This document shows positions 1 through 6,650 of a stretch of DNA of 7,436 nucleotides, piece by piece. The DNA is from an uncultured Bacillota bacterium (GTDB lineage: Bacteria > Bacillota_I > Bacilli_A > Izemoplasmatales > UBA1188). Below the pieces are notes generated by a model. That model was not told the DNA's origin, did not search any database, and was given only the letters and a program-made list of their open reading frames with translations. Positions within the stretch are counted from its first letter, which is position 1, and the number at the start of each line of letters is the position of its first letter. Position numbers and translations under genes: made by a program. The stretch covers positions 1-7,436 of the forward strand of contig CALCVH010000060.1 of NCBI GenBank assembly GCA_937907585.1, in the 5' to 3' direction.

Positions 1-3
1 TTT

Positions 4-22
4 TTATCAAAATATTTGATAA
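4..22. promoter_or_regulatory. Inverted repeat and weak promoter-like region upstream of the MORN gene
   Basis: TTATCAAA and TTTGATAA form a perfect 8-bp inverted repeat around a 3-base centre, ATA. Seven bases further on, TAAAAT (29-34) is one mismatch from a -10 box, but no good -35 box stands at the right distance. The repeat could be an operator for the downstream MORN/DtxR-like pair, because self-regulation is common for DtxR-family repressors. It could also be the AT-rich remnant of an upstream terminator, or chance. It does not match the DtxR or MntR consensus boxes I know. Confidence 0.25.
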
Positions 23-68
23 TTGTAGTAAAATAATTAATAATAAATAAAACTTAAAGGCTGATATA

Positions 69-1409
69 ATGAATTTAATTTTTCTTAATAATGGATACTT
101 TTTTAAATATGTTACACTTGAAAACAAGAAGTTTTCTTTTTACGCAAATGGTTTTGATGATGATATAAAATTTGAAATAGAATCTTTTACCGATAAAGAA
201 GTTGTCTTAAAGATGTTCTATAAAGTATTTACATTAGAAAACGAAAAAGTATTATCTAGTGGATTTTATGAAAAGGATACCATTATAGAAGAATCTATAA
301 TAACTTTAAAACTGAACGCAAAAACAGATATTGACTATACTATCCTTTCTTATGATTTTGATAAAGGTTTTTATAATAGACCTCATAAGATGACATTCTC
401 TTATCTAGAAGAGAAGAATATCAACTTAAAAAAAGCGTCAGATGAATTTGGAAATGAATATGTCGGTGGTGTATTAAATGGCCTTAAAAATGGATTTGGT
501 GAATTTACATATCAAACTAAAACAAAATATATTGGAGAATTTAAAGATAATATTCGTTCAGGATTAGGCACACTAGTATCAGCTCATGAAATGTATATTG
601 GCGAATTTAAAGGTGATGCGAAATCAGGAATGGGCACAGTCTACTATACTGATGGTTCTAAATATTATGGAAAGTTTATTTCGAATAAAACTGCAGGATT
701 AGGTATATTCAAATATAAAGATGGCACCTATGAAATAGCGAAATATTTTAATGATTGCCTAGTTGGTGATGAAAACAAAGATAAAAGACTATATTGTAGA
801 TTTAAAGAAGAAGATAAAATAGATGACACTTCTATAATTATTAAAGAGGGCGTTACTACATTAAATGATACTCTAGCGATTAAAATCAATAGTTTTGATG
901 ATGTTAATCTTAACTTTTCTTTACTCTATATGGAAATAGATGAAGATAATAAAGAAAAAGTAGTTGAAAAAGAATATTCTGTAAAGAAAAAAGATTGGTT
1001 TAAAACAAATTATAGTTATATATATGATTCTAAAAATAGAGAAGGTTACGTGATCCTTTCATATATGGATGAGTCACTAAAAACAGATATTGATAACTAT
1101 AGATATTTCTTATCTAATGGTGGAATATTTGATGGTGAAATGGATGGTAAATATCCTAAAAAAGGTCATCTATATCTTAGTGATAACGAATACTACGATG
1201 GTGAATTTTATAATGAAAAACTAAATGGATATGGTGAATATCATATGCCTGATGGCGATTATATTAAGGGCGAATTCTTAGATGACGTACCTGAAGGAAT
1301 AGTTGAATATGTTTATCCAACAGGATTAGTAGAAAAAAGAAAATATTTCTCATTTGCGTATCCACGTTCATCTAGTGGCGTAGATATGTATAAGGAGTTG
1401 GAGGATTAG
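69..1409 (+). CDS. MORN-repeat protein with a duplicated architecture
   Basis: This 446-residue protein has two blocks of MORN repeats, which are short beta-hairpin units with a Y-x-G-x-F/W...G-x-G pattern. The first block spans about residues 131-221 with four units, such as YIGEFKDNIRSGLGT. The second spans about 353-420 with three, such as YYDGEFYNEKLNGYGEY. MORN repeats usually mediate protein or membrane-lipid contacts; no catalytic motif is visible. The segments before each block (about 33-98 and 269-334) resemble each other: each has an S-F near the start and an ILSY motif 52-53 residues later, so the protein looks like a duplicated unit of beta-rich domain plus MORN. No signal peptide or membrane helix is evident. 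The ATG follows AAAGG at 56-60 with an 8-base spacer. The stop lies one base before the DtxR-like gene, suggesting co-transcription. The molecular role is unknown. Confidence 0.85.
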   Translation: MNLIFLNNGYFFKYVTLENKKFSFYANGFDDDIKFEIESFTDKEVVLKMFYKVFTLENEKVLSSGFYEKDTIIEESIITLKLNAKTDIDYTILSYDFDKGFYNRPHKMTFSYLEEKNINLKKASDEFGNEYVGGVLNGLKNGFGEFTYQTKTKYIGEFKDNIRSGLGTLVSAHEMYIGEFKGDAKSGMGTVYYTDGSKYYGKFISNKTAGLGIFKYKDGTYEIAKYFNDCLVGDENKDKRLYCRFKEEDKIDDTSIIIKEGVTTLNDTLAIKINSFDDVNLNFSLLYMEIDEDNKEKVVEKEYSVKKKDWFKTNYSYIYDSKNREGYVILSYMDESLKTDIDNYRYFLSNGGIFDGEMDGKYPKKGHLYLSDNEYYDGEFYNEKLNGYGEYHMPDGDYIKGEFLDDVPEGIVEYVYPTGLVEKRKYFSFAYPRSSSGVDMYKELED

Positions 1410-1410
1410 T

Positions 1411-1779
1411 ATGGATGAAATTAAATCTAGAGAAGATTATCTAGAAGCGATTTTGATGTTGGAAGAGAAGAAAGGCAAAGTTAGATCTATAGACGTTGCG
1501 AATGAACTTGGATTTACTAAACCAAGCGTTTCAATTGCGCTAAAAAAGTTAAAAGATAAAGGCTTAGTAATAGTTGAAGATGGAGTATATCTAAAGTTAA
1601 GTGACGAAGGAAGAAAGATAGCGAATAAAACTTTAGAGAAACATGAATTCTTTACTAATTTCTTTATCAAGATTGGTGTTGACCCTAAAACAGCTGAAGA
1701 TGAAGCTTGTAGTTTAGAACATTCTTTAAGCGAAGAAACATTTTTAAAAATAAAGAATTTTTTATCAAATAAGTTATAA
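1411..1779 (+). CDS. DtxR/MntR-family metal-dependent transcriptional repressor, short form
   Basis: This 122-residue protein has the two core domains of the family. A winged helix-turn-helix covers about residues 5-65, with a recognition-helix region at TKPSVSIALKKLKDKGLV. A metal-binding and dimerisation domain covers about 66-120, with KHEFF and DEACSLEHSLS. By alignment from memory, D9, E12, H78, E103 and H104 match MntR ligands D8, E11, H77, E102 and H103. The position of MntR E99 is C100, as in the iron sensors DtxR and IdeR (C102). Metal preference therefore cannot be assigned; iron or manganese is most likely. The C-terminal SH3-like domain of DtxR is absent, as in MntR-type proteins. 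The start follows GGAGG at 1400-1404 with a 6-base spacer. It probably shares an mRNA with the MORN gene. No metal transporter gene is present in the window, so its targets are unknown. Confidence 0.85.
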   Translation: MDEIKSREDYLEAILMLEEKKGKVRSIDVANELGFTKPSVSIALKKLKDKGLVIVEDGVYLKLSDEGRKIANKTLEKHEFFTNFFIKIGVDPKTAEDEACSLEHSLSEETFLKIKNFLSNKL

Positions 1780-1813
1780 TTTGTGGGTACCGTATATAGA
1801 CTATAAATGAAAT

Positions 1814-1836
1814 AATGGCTAGGATTAGCCATTTTT
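1814..1836 (+). terminator. Intrinsic terminator after the DtxR-like gene
   Basis: AATGGCTA (1814-1821) pairs perfectly with TAGCCATT (1826-1833) around the loop GGAT, and the T run continues to 1836. GAAAT (1809-1813) and ATTTC (1837-1841) could extend the stem across a bulge. It lies 34 bases after the stop of the DtxR-like gene and before the next promoter, so it cleanly ends the first transcription unit. Confidence 0.85.
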
Positions 1837-1856
1837 TATTTCAAATAAATATGAAT

Positions 1857-1876
1857 TATATTATATAAATAATATA
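1857..1876. repeat. AT-only inverted repeat just upstream of the -35 box
   Basis: TATATTAT (1857-1864) and ATAATATA (1869-1876) form a perfect 8-bp inverted repeat with a 4-base centre. It ends 7 bases before the -35 box. It may be an operator or simply part of an AT-rich UP-type element that strengthens the promoter. Because it contains only A and T in AT-rich DNA, chance is a real possibility. Confidence 0.3.
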
Positions 1877-1883
1877 CATTTTC

Positions 1884-1911
1884 TTGACATTTTGCCGACA
1901 TTTAATATAAT
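1884..1911 (+). promoter_or_regulatory. Sigma-A-type promoter of the SPFH gene run
   Basis: TTGACA (1884-1889) and TATAAT (1906-1911) are exact consensus -35 and -10 boxes separated by 16 bp, with AT-rich DNA upstream. Transcription should begin near 1918, giving a leader of about 30 bases before the ATG at 1947. The direct repeat GACATTT (1886-1892 and 1897-1903, 11 bp apart) overlaps the -35 box and spacer and could be a regulator site. It differs from the extracytoplasmic sigma-W type of promoter that drives the B. subtilis ydj genes. Confidence 0.85.
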
Positions 1912-1946
1912 ATTAAATGAACTAATTTTATTTGTGAGGTGGAATT

Positions 1947-3047
1947 ATGGGAATTTTAAAAATTGTAGAATGGAAAGATGAATCTAAAAATACCATCGTC
2001 CATAAAATTGATTTAAAGAAAGATTATGTAAATCGTGGATCTAAATTAATTGTCAGAGAATCTCAAGTTTGTATCTTTTCTGATAAAGGAAGAATGGCGG
2101 ATGTTTTCTTGCCTGGAACATATACGCTTGAAACTGATAACATTCCTATTATTACAAAACTATTAAGCTGGAAATATGGATTTGAATCGCCATTTAAATC
2201 TGATATCTTCTTTGTAAATACAAAACAGTTTACTGGCAATAACTGGGGAACTAAAAATCCAATAATCGTTAGAGATGATGATTTTGGCGCAGTTAGAGTT
2301 AGAGGTTTTGGTAAATATTCATTCAAAGTTAAAGACGCATACATCTTTATGACTGAACTATCAGGAACTAATTCTTCATATAAAACTGATGAAATAGTTG
2401 AATGGATCAAAAGCAAAGTTGTAACTCATATTACTGATGCGATAGGTGAAGCTCATATTCCTGTTCTTGATATGGCATCTAATCTAGTTGAACTTGGAGA
2501 AATAGTATTAAAGAACTTAACTCCATCTCTAGAAAAGATTGGTATAACATTAACTGATTTCACATTTGAAAACTTCTCAATGCCTGAAGAACTTGAAAAA
2601 GCTCTTGATGAACAAACTAAACTTGGCATGATGAGAAAGAATATCGATGTATATACTCAAATGGGTCAAGTAGAAGCTTTAAAGACTGCGGCTGGTAATC
2701 CAGGCACCGCAGGAACTATGATGGGCGCAGGTATTGGACTTGGAATGGGCGCAAATATGGGTGCACAATTCTCAAACATGACTAAACCAATGGCTGAAGA
2801 ATCTAAAAAAGCTCCAACTAAACCTTGTCCACACTGTGGCAAATTAGTTGAAGGCAACCCTAAATTCTGTCCAGAATGTGGTAAACCAATGGCTAAAACT
2901 TGTCCTAAGTGTGGCGCAATCGTATCAGAAAACGCTAAATTCTGTCCAGAATGTGGTCAGTCACTAAGACTTGTATGTCCAAATTGTCAAACAGAATTAA
3001 AACCTGGTTCTAAATTCTGTCCTGAATGTGGAACAAAGATTGAATAA
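1947..3047 (+). CDS. SPFH-domain protein with three C-terminal zinc ribbons (YdjI-like)
   Basis: This 366-residue protein has an SPFH/band-7 domain at about residues 30-235. It carries segments typical of the bacterial 'virion core protein'/YdjI group: VFLPGTYTLETDNIP (53-67) and FFVNTKQFTGNNWGT (88-102). A Gly/Met-rich flexible linker follows (about 250-277). Three zinc ribbons then repeat every 25 residues, with CxxC pairs at C294/C297 and C308/C311, C319/C322 and C333/C336, and C344/C347 and C358/C361. SPFH proteins oligomerise and organise membrane domains. In B. subtilis, YdjI is recruited by YdjG/YdjH and helps bring PspA to the membrane. No membrane helix is seen here, so membrane binding probably depends on partners such as the next gene product. 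The start follows GAGGTGG (1936-1942). It is the first gene of the second transcription unit. The family call is firm; the stress role is inference. Confidence 0.9.
   Translation: MGILKIVEWKDESKNTIVHKIDLKKDYVNRGSKLIVRESQVCIFSDKGRMADVFLPGTYTLETDNIPIITKLLSWKYGFESPFKSDIFFVNTKQFTGNNWGTKNPIIVRDDDFGAVRVRGFGKYSFKVKDAYIFMTELSGTNSSYKTDEIVEWIKSKVVTHITDAIGEAHIPVLDMASNLVELGEIVLKNLTPSLEKIGITLTDFTFENFSMPEELEKALDEQTKLGMMRKNIDVYTQMGQVEALKTAAGNPGTAGTMMGAGIGLGMGANMGAQFSNMTKPMAEESKKAPTKPCPHCGKLVEGNPKFCPECGKPMAKTCPKCGAIVSENAKFCPECGQSLRLVCPNCQTELKPGSKFCPECGTKIE
2826..3047 (+). repeat. 75-bp tandem repeat encoding three zinc ribbons
   Basis: Three in-frame copies begin near 2826, 2901 and 2976 with an exact 75-bp (25-codon) period. 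Each copy holds a near-identical DNA core beginning TAAATTCTGTCC (2861, 2936 and 3011) that encodes KFCPECG. Conservation is highest around the second CxxC and lower between, as expected for an old tandem duplication held in place by zinc binding. The identical cores could allow gain or loss of units by recombination. Confidence 0.85.
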
Positions 3048-3049
3048 TT

Positions 3050-4222
3050 ATGGCAGAAAAGATGACCAAAGAAGAATTTGAAGCCAAGTATGGCTCAAAC
3101 AATTCTTCTGACAACACAAATTTGAATAACGAAGAAAGCAAGTCAGATACCTATAAAGAAAAAGAATCAGCGACTCAAACATCTAAATGTCCTAACTGTG
3201 GCGCAGTTATGGTCTATAATCCTGATACTAAAAGCTTATATTGTCCATATTGCGAAAGCGAACAAGATATAGAATTTACAGGATTCTCTGAAGAACTAAG
3301 TTTTGATAAGATATTTAAAGTTGATTCTAATGGATGGGGTAATGAAACACATGTGGTTAGATGTAATAACTGTGGCGCAACACAAATTATATCTAATTCT
3401 GATATTTCTAGAATCTGTCCATATTGTGGAACTACCAATGTTGTGGAAACAGAAGAGATTCCAGGACTTAAACCAAATGGAGTTGTGCCATTTGCGTTTG
3501 GAAATAAAGATGCTTCAACTCACGTAAAAGAGTGGGGAAGAAAAAGATGGCTATCTCCTAAAGAATTCAGAAAATCTCTTGAACCAGAAGAAATGAAAGG
3601 TATCTACTATCCAGTATTTACATTCGATTCAGATACCTACAGCAAATATTCTGGTAGACTTGGAATACACTATACTGAAAGAAGGAGAAGAAACGGAAAA
3701 GAATATACAGTAACCAAAACTAGATATTTTAACGTTTCAGGATCGCTATCTCACTTCTTTAATGACATAATGGTTTACGCATCTACAAGACTTGAAAGTA
3801 AAGATATAAAGAAACTAGGTGGTTTTGACACCAACCATTCTCAAGAATACAAAGAGGATTATCTTTATGGCTTTACAGCTGAAGGCGCAACTAGAACTGG
3901 TATTGACTGTTATGAAGATGCGAAAAGAATCATGAATCAAGAAATTAGAAGTATGATTCTAAGAAAATATAATTATGATGTTGTGGATTATTTGAATGTA
4001 AGAACTGAACATAAGGATCAGACATTCAAATACATCCTAGTACCACTTTATGTTGGCCATAATCTATATAGAGGAAAAAACTATAACTTCTATGTAAATG
4101 GATTAACTGGAAAAGTATCAGGTAAATCACCTAAATCTATTATAAAGGTCACATTACTTGTTTTAGGAATCGCTATAATCCTAGCGTTAATCATATGGCT
4201 TGGTATATATTATTTTGAATAA
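3050..4222 (+). CDS. Double zinc-ribbon protein with C-terminal membrane anchor (YdjG-like)
   Basis: This 390-residue protein starts with a polar, low-complexity stretch (about 1-45). Two zinc ribbons follow: C47/C50 with C65/C68 (CPNCG...YCPYC) and C105/C108 with C123/C126 (CNNCG...CPYCG). A middle domain of about 140-360 comes next, rich in aromatic and basic residues (for example HYTERRRRNGKEYT). A single strongly hydrophobic helix at about 364-388 ends the protein, implying a tail-anchored topology with the bulk in the cytoplasm. The order resembles B. subtilis YdjG ('TFIIB-type zinc ribbon' proteins), a membrane partner of SPFH protein YdjI. The zinc ribbons probably serve protein contacts, not transcription. 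The ATG lies two bases after the SPFH stop with no good Shine-Dalgarno, so translation is probably coupled. M5 (3062) is an alternative start. Confidence 0.8.
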   Translation: MAEKMTKEEFEAKYGSNNSSDNTNLNNEESKSDTYKEKESATQTSKCPNCGAVMVYNPDTKSLYCPYCESEQDIEFTGFSEELSFDKIFKVDSNGWGNETHVVRCNNCGATQIISNSDISRICPYCGTTNVVETEEIPGLKPNGVVPFAFGNKDASTHVKEWGRKRWLSPKEFRKSLEPEEMKGIYYPVFTFDSDTYSKYSGRLGIHYTERRRRNGKEYTVTKTRYFNVSGSLSHFFNDIMVYASTRLESKDIKKLGGFDTNHSQEYKEDYLYGFTAEGATRTGIDCYEDAKRIMNQEIRSMILRKYNYDVVDYLNVRTEHKDQTFKYILVPLYVGHNLYRGKNYNFYVNGLTGKVSGKSPKSIIKVTLLVLGIAIILALIIWLGIYYFE

Positions 4223-4248
4223 AATAACTAGAAAAGGAGAAGAACCAA

Positions 4249-4716
4249 ATGAAAGAAAAGATTTTTAAAATTTATCCACTTTCAATTACCTTAGTAGCTT
4301 TAATCTTATGGTTTATTGGCTTACTTGGGGTTGAAGGACTCAAATTCTTTACATTCTTATATGTCGCTTTATTCTTTTTTGGCGCATATGCTAGCTCATT
4401 CTTATTAAGAGGTATATTTCTTAATAATGAAGATGCGATTCTCAAAAGAACGATGTTCATACTAACTGGAGGATTTTTAGTTGGCTTTTTAATTTCATTA
4501 GTATTCGTTCTTCCAATCGAAATTGAAAACACATTAAAAGTTGTTGTCGCAGCGATCCTTGTTGCGGTAGGTGTTGCCGCAATAATATCACTATTATTTA
4601 GAGGCTCTAAAAAATGGGATCAAGGCGATAACGAAAAACCAGGATACAAAAACTATAGAGAAAGACTTGCTGAAGAAGAAAAGACAAAAACAGTTGAGAA
4701 TAATGAAAATGAATAA
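4249..4716 (+). CDS. Small four-helix membrane protein of unknown function
   Basis: I do not recognise a named family in this 155-residue protein. Four hydrophobic segments lie at about 11-27, 33-53, 69-89 and 97-117, with short loops. R54 and K66/R67 suggest that the loop between helices 2 and 3 is cytoplasmic. The tail from about 118 is hydrophilic and highly charged (KKWDQGDNEKPGYKNYRERL) and should also be cytoplasmic, giving both ends inside. There is no catalytic motif. AAGGAG at 4234-4239 stands 9 bases before the ATG, a strong ribosome site. The gene follows the zinc-ribbon anchor by 26 bases and overlaps the next gene at its end, so it belongs to the same operon. The context suggests a membrane partner of the SPFH/zinc-ribbon pair, which is inference. 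Confidence 0.8.
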   Translation: MKEKIFKIYPLSITLVALILWFIGLLGVEGLKFFTFLYVALFFFGAYASSFLLRGIFLNNEDAILKRTMFILTGGFLVGFLISLVFVLPIEIENTLKVVVAAILVAVGVAAIISLLFRGSKKWDQGDNEKPGYKNYRERLAEEEKTKTVENNENE

Positions 4717-5443
4717 TAAAGAGAACAATAAAGAACTTAGTCATTTCACGAAGTATAGATGGGTTTATCTCTGGATAGTCGCTGTTGCGGCTATCGTTTT
4801 TGGGTTATTAATGTTATTTATTAAAGAATTTGGACAGAGTGTTATCTATGTTATTACAGGATTCGCTATTCTATTATTTGTTATTATTAGATTCATTCCT
4901 CTAATAAAAACAATTTCAAATAAGTGGGCATTAGTAATCAATATCACAGAATTATTGTTAGATTTATTCGTATCAGTCATCACTTTAATATTTGTTTTTA
5001 AAGGCGATGTTAATGAGATGGTTGGATTCTATCCATTCTTATTAGGTGGAGTGTTATATGTAAGAGGTTTTGTATATCTACTAGAAGTTGTATTCTTTAA
5101 AACAGAACCAAAGACCAGTAAATTCTTTATTCATTTATTATTATTAACTGTTGGTACAGTCATAATCGCTAGATTTGATAGCTACACTATTGAAGCTTTG
5201 CGCTGGCTATTTGGACTCGCATTTACTATTGGTGGAGTTGCCGCAACAATTGATGGTGCAAATAGTTTTGGCAAATATAGAAAGCTTTACCAAACTAATA
5301 AGAAAATTAAAGAAGATAAAAAAGAACAAGAAAAAGGAATCGATCTACCATCTACAGAAAAAGATAAGGAAATCGACGATAAAAAAGATATTCCAGTTAT
5401 TCCACATAATGATGAAGATGATAGACCATCAATCGTTGCTTAA
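4709..5443 (+). CDS. Six-helix membrane protein, HdeD/DUF308-like, with charged tail
   Basis: This protein of about 244 residues has six hydrophobic segments (about 18-38, 44-64, 73-97, 105-128, 138-153 and 164-184). They form three helix pairs with glycines in the helices (IVFGLLML, FLLGGVLYVRGF, GLAFTIGG). This resembles the HdeD/DUF308 fold, whose members are mostly uncharacterised; E. coli HdeD is linked to acid resistance. A lysine- and acid-rich cytoplasmic tail follows from about 190, ending DDRPSIVA. The reading frame stays open upstream to a TTG at 4667, but that start would overlap the previous gene by 50 bases. The ATGs at 4703 and 4709 are more likely. I prefer 4709 because the weak GAGA at 4696-4699 then has a 9-base spacer. 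The 8-base overlap with the previous gene suggests translational coupling. The family assignment is tentative. Confidence 0.75.
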   Translation: MNNKENNKELSHFTKYRWVYLWIVAVAAIVFGLLMLFIKEFGQSVIYVITGFAILLFVIIRFIPLIKTISNKWALVINITELLLDLFVSVITLIFVFKGDVNEMVGFYPFLLGGVLYVRGFVYLLEVVFFKTEPKTSKFFIHLLLLTVGTVIIARFDSYTIEALRWLFGLAFTIGGVAATIDGANSFGKYRKLYQTNKKIKEDKKEQEKGIDLPSTEKDKEIDDKKDIPVIPHNDEDDRPSIVA

Positions 5444-5481
5444 AACCAATTAATTCTCTAACTCATTCAAAGAGGTACTTT

Positions 5482-6639
5482 ATGGAAGACTCAACAAAAA
5501 ATAAGATACTTGAATGTTTTAAAAAAGAAGTCTTAAAACTAGAAACTAAAAATAATACAGTAAATGAAGGATTAACTTCATCGCTTCTAAAATACGCTTT
5601 AATACTATCGATTGTTGTAGATTTAGTTTTGATTATAAACAATTCTATCGCTGATGGAATATCAAAGTTGTATTTAATTTGTACAACGATAAGAATTGTT
5701 TCCGCAATCGCATTATTAATAGTTTCTATCTATATAGACAAATTATCTACTACACTATTCAGTTTCTTACAAACGATATATTATGTGATAATCATCGCTA
5801 CTACAACCGCTCTACAAATAGAGTGGGATATAAATGCGAGCGCTATAGAAGCCAATTCAAGAATCTATGGAATCTCAATCTATTCAATTCATCTATTTAT
5901 CATCGTCTTCTTCGATATAAATGATAAATATGGAATGATCGCTGTATTATCGCTTCTAATAATATCTTATTTCTTCCCATTCTTCTTTGATGGAAAAGAG
6001 ACGTATCCATATATCGAACAACTAATAGTTAGAATATATTTATTCGCTGTATATCTAGCTTATAAAACTATAAATAAAAAATTAATTAAATCATCATTAT
6101 CAAATCAACAACTAAACGATGATTTGATAAAGGTATCATATATAGATGCGCTTACTTGCGCAATGAATAAAAGAGCGTTCTATAAATATATTGAATACTT
6201 ATCATTTGATCCAGAAGTTCACCATATAGGTAGCTGCATATTCGATATTGATGATTTTAAATACTATAATGATCATTATTCACATCTTAAAGGTGATGCG
6301 GCTTTATCAAAGGTCGCTGAAATCGCAATTAAAGTTTTAAATGAAGAAAAATCATATTTGTTTAGATATGGTGGTGAAGAATTCGCGTTCTTCTTACTAA
6401 ATCCAACAAAAGAAAAGCTATTTGATATAGCGATGAAGATTAAAAATGAAGTATATAACGCAAATATTACAAGAAATGATACTCAATATGGAAGAATAAC
6501 TATCACACTTGGTTGTTCTTTAGAAGAGACTGTCAGAAGAAATGATGCAGAATATGTATTAAACGCTGATAAAGAATTATATGTCGGCAAAAACAATCAA
6601 AAGAACTGTGTAGTTCTTGATGATGAAATTCATAGATAG
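5482..6639 (+). CDS. Membrane-bound diguanylate cyclase (GGDEF domain)
   Basis: This 385-residue protein should join two GTP molecules into cyclic-di-GMP. The N-terminal half has about six membrane helices (about 36-53, 63-84, 93-113, 131-145, 151-169 and 179-195) and matches no named sensor domain I recognise. A short linker (about 196-222) leads to the GGDEF domain. The signature is intact as GGEEF (297-301). By comparison with PleD, metal residue D255, base-contacting N263 and D272, and K370 are kept, and R446 is replaced by lysine (K374). The domain start is degenerate (DALTCAMNKRAF instead of the usual D-LTGL-NRR-F). The RxxD inhibitory site is absent: E-E-K-S stands there. No EAL domain is attached. 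AGAGG (5471-5475) precedes the ATG by 6 bases. It lies 38 bases after the previous gene with no terminator. Activity is probable but unproven. Confidence 0.9.
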   Translation: MEDSTKNKILECFKKEVLKLETKNNTVNEGLTSSLLKYALILSIVVDLVLIINNSIADGISKLYLICTTIRIVSAIALLIVSIYIDKLSTTLFSFLQTIYYVIIIATTTALQIEWDINASAIEANSRIYGISIYSIHLFIIVFFDINDKYGMIAVLSLLIISYFFPFFFDGKETYPYIEQLIVRIYLFAVYLAYKTINKKLIKSSLSNQQLNDDLIKVSYIDALTCAMNKRAFYKYIEYLSFDPEVHHIGSCIFDIDDFKYYNDHYSHLKGDAALSKVAEIAIKVLNEEKSYLFRYGGEEFAFFLLNPTKEKLFDIAMKIKNEVYNANITRNDTQYGRITITLGCSLEETVRRNDAEYVLNADKELYVGKNNQKNCVVLDDEIHR

Positions 6640-6650
6640 AGAGGCAAATT

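Noticed and set aside
1437..1832. 131-codon open frame on the minus strand over the DtxR-like gene and terminator
   Set aside because: It lies antisense to a well-supported conserved gene, reads through the terminator hairpin, and its translation shows no recognisable domain.
1814..1833. Palindrome AATGGCTA-GGAT-TAGCCATT as a DtxR-type operator
   Set aside because: It lies right after a stop codon and is followed by a T run, so an intrinsic terminator explains it; the sequence does not match DtxR or MntR boxes well.
2063..2857. Minus-strand open frames (2063-2416 and 2666-2857) inside the SPFH gene
   Set aside because: They are antisense to a clear SPFH coding region and have no family features; they are by-products of the codon pattern on the other strand.
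3214..3527. Open frames on both strands inside the zinc-ribbon anchor gene
   Set aside because: Both overlap the conserved zinc-ribbon region of the real gene and encode no recognisable motif.
4272..4532. Minus-strand open frame opposite the four-helix membrane gene
   Set aside because: The + strand frame has a strong ribosome site and coherent membrane helices; the antisense frame has neither.
4667..4708. Upstream TTG start for the HdeD-like gene
   Set aside because: It would overlap the preceding gene by 50 bases and add a basic stretch with no sign of conservation; the ATGs at 4703 and 4709 fit better.
5175..5453. Second + strand frame inside the HdeD-like gene
   Set aside because: It is a shifted reading of the same DNA, and the main frame continues smoothly through helices and tail.
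5679..5924. Second + strand frame inside the membrane half of the GGDEF gene
   Set aside because: It is out of frame with a continuous membrane domain, has no ribosome site, and encodes a Tyr/Asn-rich sequence typical of shifted AT-rich DNA.
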